DNA of 64,000 bases, taken from NCBI RefSeq assembly GCF_030272615.1, contig NC_081410.1, positions 258,465,533 to 258,529,532 on the forward strand. Reading direction: 5' to 3'. This stretch comes from Cryptomeria japonica (taxonomy: Eukaryota; Streptophyta; Pinopsida; Cupressales; Cupressaceae). Positions within the stretch are counted from its first letter, which is position 1. Each line of letters begins with the position of its first letter. Position numbers and translations under genes: made by a program. Shown here piece after piece: positions 43,280 to 54,429 of the stretch. The notes beneath the pieces were generated by a model that ran no database searches, was not told where the DNA came from, and was given only the letters and a program-made list of their open reading frames with translations.

Positions 43280-44530
43280 ACCCAATGGAGAATCCTGCAC
43301 ATTTAACAACATAGGGAAAAAGGGTCCCCTTCTTCTATCTTTCCATGACCTCATTTTCCATCCACATCATTTGCCACATAAAATCCAAGAAAACAATCCT
43401 TTAAAAAACAAATACTAGCAATTGATGAGGGGCCAACAGACATTCATACACCTTGTTCAAAGTGTAGTCTGCCATGTAAAACCAATCACCAAAATGTGAG
43501 TGTGTCCTGGTTCAATATTTTTAGCCAATGGTCTTATCATTTCCATTATCTGAGGTGACAACCTATCAACATGGTGATTTAAAGAATGCAAAATTGAAAC
43601 AACAAAAACATCATGAAAGGTTTTATAGTCGTTGCTGGCACATCTTTTATCCCATATGTAACACCATAACCGTACTAGCATTATGTTTCCCAAATTATCA
43701 ACAATGCCTAGCTTCAACTTCTTTTCCAACACCTATTCATTTTGATACAATATTAAATAACACAACAACGAATAGTGGTGAAAATGACAGGATCCTTTCT
43801 TCTCTTTCAAAGCCACAAACTACACATGGATCCTTCTCTCAATTTCCAAATCAAAATCAAACTCAGGTTTATTTTAGAATTTTGAACCCTCATAGCCATA
43901 TGCATCATGGAAATTGAAATATTATCTCTAGAATCCTCACCCAATACCTGACACAAGGCAAAATAAGTCCTCTGGAAAAAAAGTTGAAACTCATCAACAA
44001 TAAAAGGTTTATTTCCTAGAATCTCCATAGTCAGGTTGTTGAATCCCCTCTTGTGGTACAATGGGAGCTCATCCTTTCTATATGTTTCCCTCAACCTATT
44101 GTAATCTTGTTCAAATTTTACCAACCCAATTTTAGTTAGGACCTATTTGTTCAACATGGAACAATCCATGATAGTTGACCTTGTTACTACCAACAAGGAG
44201 TTTCCACTAGGCATTCTCACTGTCCCAGTAACAGGATGATTATTTTCAGCTAGCACTTGAATCAACTCAACGTCAATAAAGATATTGGGAACTATTAGCT
44301 TGGCCAAGTCTAGAGTCCAAGGTTTTGATATGGGGACCTTCCCATCTGATTTGAATAAAAATACTAAAATAAATCTCTACTAGCTATGGGAATTAGAGCG
44401 CCTCTATAACCTTGCATATTGTCCCTGAAATACTTCCTTGACCCTGTATCTTTAGATTGTGGTAACACATCTAACATGGACCTCTAAAGTGGCCTCTTCT
44501 TAGGGTTTGATGATTACCCCTTCTATTTAG
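43280..44530 (-). pseudogene. N-terminal part of the LTR-encoded ORF, 3' LTR copy
   Basis: The same protein as at 54430-58946 is readable here in pieces: MLDVLPQSKD near 44477, then VKFEQDYNRLRETYRKDELP (44124 down) and CQVLGEDSRDNISISMMHMA. Stops and shifts are frequent. It is cut at 43280 by element A, so only about the first third is left. Its presence proves that the ORF is part of the LTR. Confidence 0.75.
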
Positions 44531-45673
44531 AACTCTCCCCCTTCTTAGGAATTGTTGCCTGTCTATTTCTAGCTCAAATTTAGCAGGCTACCCTTTAAAT
44601 AATTTGCAACTCATAGAGATTTGATAAATTTTAATACTTGTTAAGTTTGTAAGAAGTTTTGTGTTTCCCTTCATTTTTGCAAAGCTTCAATCATCAAGTT
44701 GCTCAGGTACAGAATAAGTCTCTCAAGTGGTAATTATGATTTTAATGGGGTCTGTGAATGTCACCTCAACATTTAATTCATACAAACTGATTTACCACCT
44801 TATAACCTCGCTACCCTTAAAGAAATATTAGCTATGGTGTGTTGGTGTGATCCCCTGCTTGCTTATTTATTTCTCCTTTTATCGTTGTATCACAAACCTT
44901 CCCCAAGCACTCTCTTCGACCATTGAGGGATGCGGTAACGGTTACCGCGTTACCGCAAAGCCTTTTATATTACATTTATGTTCTCTGTGGTACTCCAATA
45001 GCAATTATTTTATTCATCACTCTACTGCAACATTTTTTATTCCCAACCCACTCTCAACCACTAACACCATGCAGCTTAGTGGGGCCATCATCTTAGTTTA
45101 TCCCTTCACTACAAATTTCATAATCATGTAACATGTGACTTGTGCAGGACTGTAGTGACACTAATGTTATTTCATCCTTTTACTGCTACCCTGCAACCCA
45201 CCCAAAGGTTTGTGATTTAAGGCTTGCGACATCATGATAACCTTTAAGCAATAGCCTTCTTACCACAACATCACTGAATGTTTAATAAACTAAGGCCAAG
45301 GGTTTGCATGAGTGTGGTTAATTACTTGCTACCACAACCTTGCAACCCTTTGACTATTCAAAAGTTTGATACTCGCAGGATTGCAATATATTACATTCAC
45401 ACCTTTTGTCCTCACCCCTATCCCGCGACCTCCTAGCCACTATGAAATATAGTACTTACAGGATTGCAGTAACATGTGATGGGGAACTATTGAGACAATG
45501 TAATAAGTTAATTACGATAAACGGGAAAAAAATATAAAAGTTATAGGTCATAAAAATGGGGAACTTTGATACATGCAAGAATTCATAGGGGTGGTTAAAA
45601 TTTTGAAAGACATATGGGCAAAAATATAGGCTTGCAATTCATGTTTTCTAAAGGATTTTTAAGGTTTCTAACA
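43280..45673 (-). repeat. 3' LTR of element B, truncated
   Basis: It begins on the minus strand TGTTAGAAACC at 45673 and is co-linear with 60063-56814 of the 5' LTR, apart from the 857-bp insert there. Similarity stops exactly at 43280, where element A's LTR begins. A perfect palindromic string near 44932-44956 (GCGGTAAC and GTTACCGC repeated) is intact here but decayed in the other LTR by C-to-T type changes. Confidence 0.88.
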
Positions 45674-45849
45674 GTGCCTCCAATTGGGGATGAATGACTA
45701 ACTTAGTCATTGCAAGAATCCAGAACAACTTCGAGAAGTAGACCAAAAATAAAATAAAAAGGGAACAAAGAAAGGGGAAAAACCTAAACTACTGTGCATG
45801 GAAAATAACTTCTTTCAGAAAAAAAGTGTTTCAAAAATTGTCCATGCAC

Positions 45850-46900
45850 TATCAATTCCTAATTTTCACCCGCCATATTTTGTAGATGGTATGAATTCTC
45901 TCTACATTTATCCATAATGACAAAAGGACCCAAACATAAGGCATCAAATTTTGCATGCTTCCCCTTGTCTTGACTCCTTGCATTCCACATAAGAACAAGA
46001 TCACTGATCATGAATTTTCTTCTTTGGCCCTCTTATCATGCAAATATTTCACCTATTTTTGTAACTTGGCATTTTGCTTTTGAGATTCAACCCTGACTTC
46101 ATCCAACTCTACTAACTGCTCCATTATTTCCTCCATGGGTTCAGAAACATTCAAATCTTGCTACAGAAGGAATCTATACATAGGCAACAAGTTGTGCATC
46201 GACATTCTAGCCTAAGCCCCATATACCAGCTCAAAAGGAGACTTTCCAATAGACCTCTTAAATATTATCTTATCAACCCATATTGCCAATTTGAACTTGG
46301 AATCCTAGGCCTTTTTATTATTTTCAAGCATCCTTTTGATTATCTTCAATATACTATTATTGCTTGATTCTGCCTGCCCATTACCTTAAGGATGATAGGG
46401 TGAAGAATGTGAAATTGTTATGCCATTTGACTCACAAAATTCTTTGAACTCCTCTGATCTAAATCACATCCCATTATCCATGATAATTCTAACAGGCACC
46501 CCAGAGTGTGTGATGACATTATCCATCAAGAATTTTATCACCACCTTACTAGTGGTCTATTTTGTAGGAATTGCTTTTATCCACTTTATAAAGTAATTTG
46601 TGGCTACCAAAATCCACTTATGCCCTCCACTAGATTTATCGAGTATTTATCCTATGAAGTCAATCCCCCACTAATGGAACAATGCTTCAACTTGCACTAG
46701 CCTCAAAGGTAATGCACCTTGGTATTTCAATTTGCTAGAAATTTTTTGGCATGCTTCACATTTCCTAACATATTGATGAGAGTTAGTGAACACTATCAGC
46801 CAATAATACCCAACCCTCAATATTTTATGAGTTGTAGTCTTTGTTGAGAAGTGCCCTCCACATACTCCATGCAATTACTTCAAGATGGCATTAGCTTGCC
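45850..46900 (-). pseudogene. pol: Integrase of element B
   Basis: Minus-strand frames read the zinc-binding HHCC region (GGHFSTKTTTHKILRVGYYW and CEACQK, 46874-46700). The catalytic region follows with DFIG, then IIMDNGM, then GNGQAESSNNSILK, giving the D, D and E residues in order. The C-terminal part has GPFVIMDKC-type residues near 45930. Several stops interrupt. Integrase would insert the DNA copy. It is directly followed by the 3' LTR. Confidence 0.85.
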
Positions 46901-47119
46901 CTTCATCCAGACATAGTAACAAAACACCATCTTTATCTTTCCAAAACAAATCACCATTTATGAGGACATACTTGGATGCTTGGAGATTCAATGTTCTCTT
47001 CTGATTGTCATTCATACCATCTGGGAACTTTATGTTTTTAAGTAAATATACTATATTAGTATACCAGGAGGTGTGTTCAATGCTACAAACTGCACCCTCT
47101 TCTGTGTCAACATTATTTA

Positions 47120-49500
47120 CCTAAGTCGCTTCAAAATTTGATTCCACCATTAATATAGCCAAACCTTGAACTCTTGAATCCTGTTTATCCATCTGCACCT
47201 TCTGCCCATTTTGAACAAATACATCTTTTATTGCCTCATTTGGTACATATGCAAATATTTGTGGTCCTACTAGGTACAACTTGGAATTTTTTACAACTTT
47301 TACCAATGCATATGCTTGTTTTCAATGATGTCATATTTTAGTTCAGTCCCTTGAAGTGACTTACTAAAAAATGAAATGGGTTGTTCATGTTCATCATCAT
47401 TCTTTTGTAACATGACAACAACAATGGTATGAAAGGATGCAAATGAGAAAATTTGAAAAGGCTTACAAAAATTTGGTGATTTCAATTCTGGAGCCTTTTT
47501 TATAGCCTTATTGATAGCTGCAAAGGCATCTATTGCTTCAAGTGTCGAATCAAGTGTAGCTTCTTTCTTTAGCATATTTGAAATGGGCTTAACGATCTCA
47601 AGAAAGTTAGAAATAAATTTCCTAACAAAGTTTATCTGACCATAGAAAGATTGAATACATTTTACTGTCTTGGGAATGGAGATCTTTTCTATGGCCTCAA
47701 CTCTCTCAGGATCAATTCTAATACCCTCTTTGGAAACTATATGGCCCAACAATTTACCTTCAGTGACTACAAAATGACATTTTTTAGGATTTAGTGAAAT
47801 GCCATACTCCAATGCCTTGATGAATGTTTTTTCGAAGTGCATGCTATGATCTTCTTCCTTCTTTGAATATGCTATCAAATCATCTTGGTAGATCACCATT
47901 ATAATATTTATTAAATCTACAAAAGCTATGTCCATCATCCTCTGAAATGCTGCACCAACATTGGTGAGGCCAAAAGGCACCTGATGTAGACATAAGTTCC
48001 CCAAGGAGTGGTGAATGCAATCTTATACTCTTCTCGTTCTTTAAATTTAACTTGATTATACCCTAAGAAGCCATCTATCATGGTAACAACTCAAATCCAA
48101 CCACCCTTTGTAATAAATCCTCCATGTTGGGTAATGGATATTTGTTCTTTAATGATGATATATTCAAGTTCATGAAATCTACACACAATCTTTGTTGGAA
48201 AATGTACACTCCAATGAGACATTGTAGGTGATTGAAGGTTTTGTCATTGATGGCAACCTTACAATCCTATGACACCGGCAAGACAATTTACTGGCACTAG
48301 CAAGATCAGACTTTATACCGGCACACAGACCACTGACACTAGCAGGAAAAGGAAGCATACCAACACAGAAGCCGACATGAATTTTGTTTGTAATATATTT
48401 TGTTTATTATTGTAAAATCATTGTAAGCCGACTTGGCAAGTTGTAAAATGACTCATATATATAAGAGATCATTGTAGAACATTTTGTAATAGATGGAAGA
48501 AAATATATAGGCGAAATAAGGCAGACCTATTATGCGAATTATAGGATAAGGGTTTATGTATGAAGCAGAGCTATAAACCGGTACTGGATCTAGCATAGTA
48601 GATGATATTTTGAAGCAGTACAAGATATTGGATTTATATAATCCATTTTGTAAGTCAGTGAGACTTCCCATTTTATAATTGAGCAATGAGCTCTAGGCAC
48701 TTGGCCTTCCTGCATGTGCAGGCCCCTCTTGTAGCAGTAATATTCTCTTATTGGCCAGTAAGTGAATAGTGTGGGTCACAAATCCCACCGAGGTTTTTCC
48801 CACATCGGGTTTCCTCGTTAAACTACTGTATTATGGTGTGTTTTTCATGTGGTTGCTGTTATCTCTATTTATTGCATTATTTCTTGTTTACCGGTATACA
48901 ATATTAATATGTTCTACATGTTTTAAGTTAAGAAAATCATCAAACTAGTTAGATATTGATTCACCCCCCCCTCTCAGTATTTGTGGGAATCCTAACAATC
49001 TTATATCACCATTTTTCTTCCTTATAGGAAACAAGTTAGAAACCCACGATGAGTATCTGATAGGCTTGATTATGCCGCCTTCTCTAAGCTTTTGCAACTC
49101 AACTTGCATCTTTGGGGCTAGCGTAGGATTTATGGGTATCTACTTTTGTCTGAAATAGTTTAGCATCAGGTTTCAATGGGATTTCATGTTGAAACAAGTC
49201 TTCCCTATATGATTTGAGATCATCATATGACCAAGAAAACACATGTTTATATTTTCTTAACAAGTATATGATCAATTGTTTGATCTTTGGGCTGATCCTC
49301 TTACCAATGTATGCCATCTTTGGAGTAGTATCAGTCTCCAAGTTTATTTCCTCCAAGTCTTCATTATTTGCAGGCATTACCTTGGTATTTAGTCTATTAT
49401 TTCCATCAAAGACCCATTCTAAGGCCACCAATCCATTTGATATCTTATTAGTCTTCAATTGCACCACCTCATTTCTAAATACTATTTCTTTACCATCCAC
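47120..49500 (-). pseudogene. pol: Reverse transcriptase and RNase H of element B, split by a solo LTR
   Basis: The RT N-terminal part lies at 49500-49099 (HEIPLKPDAKLFQTKV). The LTR at 48193-48997 sits in the motif region KKNGDIRLCVDF. RT resumes and includes VPFGLTNVGAAFQRMMD, the active site YQDD (47879-47890), LNPKKCHF and LLGHIVSKEGI. The gypsy RNase H follows (47480-47300), ending IENKHMH. Gln in the second position of YxDD is less usual than Val, Leu or Ile but is found in some plant gypsy groups as I recall. Frame breaks occur near 48005 and elsewhere. Confidence 0.88.
48193..48997 (+). mobile_element. Solo LTR (805 bp) inside element B's RT
   Basis: It starts TGTTGGAAAATGTAC and ends GGAATCCTAACA, with a perfect target duplication ATCTT (48188-48192 and 48998-49002). 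It is the same family as 22583-23396, in the opposite orientation. The string CCTGCATGTGCAGG and the CACCCCCCCCTCTCAG end are shared. Confidence 0.95.
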
Positions 49501-49539
49501 AACCTAGACCAAAGAATTATAGTATGTTTATTATGATTC

Positions 49540-50070
49540 GTACTGGTCCATACCATGCAAAAATTTCAACAAATCATCATAATCAGTCAAAACTTGCCAA
49601 TGATACACATTATCAAGTACTGAAGGTCTTATTTTGATCTCTACTTTTGTTATACCAACACAAGTTAGGTCATTTTGTCTCAACGCCATATTTTCCATAA
49701 AGTCAGCCATTATGTTTTTTGACCTTTCAACCCAATCAATTGAAAAGGCATAAAATATTTTCATCGAATTCCACACTGCATGCTTGTACCACTTTAGTCT
49801 TTAATTCTTAGATGAATATTTGGATCTAACTTGTGAAACAATCAGCTCCGAATCTCGAAAAAAACTCAATAGCTTGATTCCATACTTGATGGCCAAATTT
49901 ACCCTAGCAACAATGCTTCATATTCTGCTACATTGTTTGTACACTCAAATGACACTAAGAAAGAAAATTTAAATTTTTTGCCACTAGGTGCAATAAACCA
50001 CCCTAGATCCATTGCCCTCTCTACTACAGGCTCTGTCAAAATACATTTTCTAGATACCTTCCTCATCCCG
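49540..50070 (-). pseudogene. pol: Extra (archaeal-type) RNase H domain between protease and RT
   Basis: The minus strand reads LGWFIAPSGKKFKFSF, then ECTNNVAEYEALLLG (about 49950-49900), then after a one-base shift FRDSELIVSQVRSKY and a C-terminal KNIMADFM. This pattern (AEYEAL..., DSELIV...) is that of the second RNase H found in plant Tat-lineage gypsy elements. The first catalytic Asp of the expected FDG is Asn here (FNG near 50083). It lies upstream of RT rather than after the gypsy RNase H, and a separate gypsy RNase H is still present downstream. Confidence 0.75.
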
Positions 50071-50112
50071 TTGAACCTCATTATCAATTGGATGATTATT
50101 TTGAAGTTGTGG

Positions 50113-50560
50113 CTATGAAGGCTCAATCTTAAAACTTCCCAAGTCCACATCATAGAATAAATTAATTTGATTTGAATCAATATATTCTATCAAGTGCTCA
50201 ACTCTTAGCTCTCTATAAAATTTCACATCTTTCCCATTCACTAGTATAGTTGCATAAGATAGGTCTGAGTGAACATTTCCTCCTACTATGGCTGGCCATT
50301 GTCTTGATAGAAGCATACCATAATATGGTGGGGTGTCAACTACTATAATTTTTATTTTGTATGAAGCCTCAGGATATGATGCCAACTTGAGCTCTACATC
50401 CCACATAACTCCAATAACTAGGATAGATTAGTTATCCATTGCATAACATTTCCCATACATAGTGTCCACCCATAAAACCAACTCCTTCATCACTATCACG
50501 GGCATAATGTTTATTACTGTTCCAGAATCTATCATGCAATTTCTAACCAGCTTATTGTTA
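50113..50560 (-). pseudogene. pol: Aspartic protease of element B
   Basis: The active-site motif reads CMIDSGTVINIMP, with DSG at 50521-50529. The C-terminal part has PPYYGMLLSRQWPAIVGG and DLSYATI, the usual end of this protease in plant gypsy elements. One stop lies between the two parts. The enzyme would cut the gag-pol polyprotein. Confidence 0.82.
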
Positions 50561-50823
50561 ATTAGATAGAAGTGTAAAAAGGGTCAACCTAAGAGAGATT
50601 TTTTGTTAAAGTGCTTCCTAGGTAAACCTCAAAAGTTTTCATCTTTTCCCCCTTACTTTTACCTTCTTTTTTATTACCATTTCTTTGTTATCAATATCAC
50701 CTATAGGAGCCCCAGATTTATTTGATACACTTGAAATCAATTTCATAGCACTACTTCTATATTCTTCTACTTTCATCATCTCCAAAAGAGGTACTGAAAT
50801 TTCAATTTGTGACAAATCTTGTG

Positions 50824-53335
50824 CTATATCAATGATGTTGAGTTGATTACTTGATCAAATTTACTTACCTCTGCTTCAACCGACTTCTTTCTTTCAGTAC
50901 CTTGTTGTTTTTTATAGTTATTTTGAAGAGTCTTGATTTTATTATACTCACCAATCACTAGTTCCTTTGGGACATATTTTTGAGTGACATTTTGAGATTT
51001 TAAATTTCCTTCATTCATTTGAGTAGATGAGGAATTTGCACCACCACCATACTGATCCTTTATAAACATACCGGCTGGCGTTCCTTGATCAGGGTTTACA
51101 TTCCTATTCCCGAGGTTATAATTGCTCTTAGCCTAAACAACTACTACAACTATTAATGTTTTGATTTCCTCCTCTATCAACCTTCTCAAATGAACTTGAT
51201 TCATTTGTTGTTTAGAAACACACACCTAAGAATCTCTTCTATCTTCATCTCCTTGATCAAAAAATATTTCTTGTTGACCCATATGCATGTTATACCTCTG
51301 GTGATCCACGTCATATTCTAGCCCATCATCATCTGAAGATGAGTACTCCTTACTGATTCCATGTAGTCTAAATGACAACATGTTAACAATGTGATCTCCT
51401 ATATCCAGCTCATGGACTGCTTCATCCTCTATTGATTGGGAAATCACACAAAAATTAGAGGCATGGGGCAGGTTGCAAGCCATACACCATGGAATGTCTT
51501 CCACCATATCAGCTCCATGCTTTTTCAATGGGTCTGTAGTTTCCTCACTAACATTCCACTTCTCCTCAATAGGCTTACCGTCCTTCCAATTAGTCCTATA
51601 AGGCATGTCATGCAATCTAGGTCTATCATTTCTATGAAAGTTAGGGATATCATAAGTTGCTACTTTATCAACTTTTGATATTTTTCTAGACAAATATTTC
51701 ACTACATCCCAAACCTTCTCCAGCTTGTCCTCCTCTTTTTTTTTTTGTTTATTTTGATTATTCTTGGGATTTTGCAGCACTTTAACCCCTTTTCTTTTTC
51801 CAACTTTCCCTAATGCCTTCCTATTATTTTCCATTTTCAAGGGAAGTATGAATGCTTCAGTTAAATCACTAGGATTTCTCATTCTCAAGTCATACCCGGT
51901 CTTGGGATCAAATGCATTAAGACAAAACTCCAAACACATAGGATCTATAGGCTTCATATGTGGTGAAATCCTATTCAATAATTTCATAAACCTCATGTTA
52001 AAATCTAAGACTGATTCATTCTAGTTCTTCTAAATGTTGGTTATCTTATGCAAAGCAAATTTGGGATCCAAGTGATCCCCATATTGTTCCTTGAATTTCC
52101 TTCTTAATTCATTCCATGAACTAATTGCTGCATCCAACAAGTTATTAAACCAATCCCTTGCATCCTCTATCATGGATTGCATGAATAACTTCATATAAAC
52201 ATCTTCATGTTGGACGTCAAAGTTATCCATTATAGTCTCAAAGGCTCTTATATGATCCTCTACAAAAATTGCATGATTCCCTGAGAATTTTGGTACAACA
52301 TTCCTTACTTTATTTTCAATTGGATTTGGGTATCCCAGGATTCAAAAAACATCCAATTGTATAAACCTAACCAGGTTCATGGGTCTCCTTGCAAATGGAT
52401 TTTGTCTATGATATTGATGATACTGTGCTTGTTGATTTTACACTTGTGGGCCTTGTTGAAACTGTTGATATACATAATTTTTTTATCCTTGTTGATACTG
52501 ATGCAAATTTTGTAAGTTCTGATTTAGGCCACCATACTTGTAATTATATTGAGGTGCTTGAAATCCACCTACATATGAATTATATCCATATTTATGGTAA
52601 CCCATTCCCCCCTTGAGCTTGCCTGACTTTAGGTAGAAGAGAAGTATTAGTTGACGATTGAGGGGCACTTACTTGGGCAGTCCCAGGTACCATAGATGAC
52701 TGAATGTTCTAGCTAGATACATCACTAATAGATGTGCTTACTTAAGAAGAAGGATGAACAATAATGGTAGATTGCATGGTAGGCATGACATTCGTCATTG
52801 GCATACTTTATTGCAACTGAGATGACACATGCGTACTAGTCATCTTTTGTGAATACTGCAACATATTACTCTAAGATGAAGGTATATTATTGGTTTGAGA
52901 TGTCAGGTTCAAAATTTCCTAAGCCAAAAGGTCCCTCTATTTTATTAACTTCAAATGTTCTACTTTTGCCAATATATCCCTTATCTGATCTTGCAATTCT
53001 TGTTATGTGGGTTCACTTTGTGCATTCGGTGAAGCAACCTGATGCACTTGGGTAAAGAATAACCTTTGAACATTTGACAAGGAAGAAAACCTAGGAGGGG
53101 TACTAGGTGTTTGATGCCCCTTTTGTAGACTAGATGCTTGAGTCGATGTTCCCGCACAAAATTGTTTATATGTAGTTGATTCTCTAGCCAGAGTCATTTC
53201 TTCTTCATATTGTCTTTGAATTTCCTTTTCAATTGTTGTGAGACAACTCATAGGTGGATTATAATATTGGTTTATCCTTCCCGACAATATTTTTTATTGA
53301 TCCATGGATGAAGTACTAGTATCACTTGCAGACAT
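50824..53335 (-). pseudogene. gag: Gag of element B
   Basis: The start ATG is at 53333-53335 (MSASDTSTSSMDQ), with a stop soon after. Frames then read a Gln/Ser/Thr-rich region and the Retrotrans_gag core (DVYMKLFMQSMIEDARDWFN near 52200, then WNELRRKFKEQYGDHLDP). The longest open part is 51996-51226 (256 codons), which includes a zinc-knuckle-like CMACNLPHASNFC at 51448-51486. That motif is CX2CX3HX4C, one residue short of the usual retroviral spacing. Several stops break it. Confidence 0.85.
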
Positions 53336-53562
53336 AGGGTTTGTCAGGGTACTGCTTGAATTTTTAAAATTTTTATTTTTATTTTTACTCTTTTGTTTAA
53401 TCTTTACAAGGTGAATATGATGCCCTTGTTTTAATGACCTTCTTCCAAATATTCAAAATTAAAACCTTTTGATCTTGTTATCACATAGATTTTTAGGAGT
53501 CACCACCTTCTTTTATGAAAGAAGGAAAAAACAACAATGTTAAATTTTCTGTTTTGTCCCAA

Positions 53563-53574
53563 GCAGAGTCACCA
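53563..53574 (-). other. Primer-binding site of element B
   Basis: On the minus strand it reads TGGTGACTCTGC, continuing TTGGGAC, three bases after the LTR end AACCAACA. The same site in element A links the two. Confidence 0.75.
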
Positions 53575-54420
53575 ATTTGTTGGTTCCCAAATCAACAAAT
53601 TGCAAAACCCTAAGAGTATGCCAAATTCTATAATTAGGCTTCAGAAGTGATTTGACCAACAAATAAGAATCAAACCAAAGGTAGATATCTTTTTCTCTTT
53701 AGGCTCTTCTATTCCTTGGTGGGTATACCTTTATCATCAACTATTATTCACCGTTTGATGACAACAAAGCATATTAAAATCCTCACAATTGGTGAGAGTA
53801 AATATCTTTAATCATATAATCATTCTCCCTTATCTATTACATTTTGGAATGAGGATATTGAAATAGATGAATATAAATACGAGACTACTTCTACTACTAC
53901 TTAAATGAAAATAATATAATCTAAAAATTTAGCTGAAAGAAACTCTGAGAACATCTGGGATTGGTGCATTTCCTGCAGGGCAAAATAGTCTAACCACACA
54001 TGTCTATCTCCTTATCATAATTCGAATTTCTTGGAACCTTAATTGTTCATGCCTTGCATAAACATGCATAAATTTAATGTTATTAGGTTCTTATTTTTAA
54101 TGCAATTGATTATTTCAAATTATTGTGACCTATCAAATAGATTTTAATTCCTTGCATAAGGCAATTGAATAAATCGTACATAGCTAGAAAGTTGCTTTGA
54201 TAAATCAGAAATACCCTTGATATACTAATTTAAACAATAAGAAAGGAATCAAATTGGAGACAACCACATAACATATCAAATATAACCATACAAACAATTG
54301 AGAGAAAAACAATATCCTTGCATTTATATTATCACCACTGCAAAAAAAAGTACAACAATTTGCTGTTTGTGTTCTTTCTTCTGAGTCTTCTCCTAACCCA
54401 TTTATCGGTCTTGGTTTCTT

Positions 54421-54429
54421 CCTTATATA
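54421..54429 (-). promoter_or_regulatory. TATA box of element B, touching the ORF stop codon
   Basis: The minus strand reads TGATATATAAGG: the TGA (54432-54430) ends the long ORF and TATATAAGG follows with no gap. It is the best TATA candidate between the ORF and the primer site and sets the U3/R boundary some 30 bp downstream. Confidence 0.6.

Noticed and set aside
43528-43917. Plus-strand ORF of 129 codons
   Set aside because: It is the antisense shadow of the decayed LTR ORF of element B; the minus strand holds the conserved peptide pieces.
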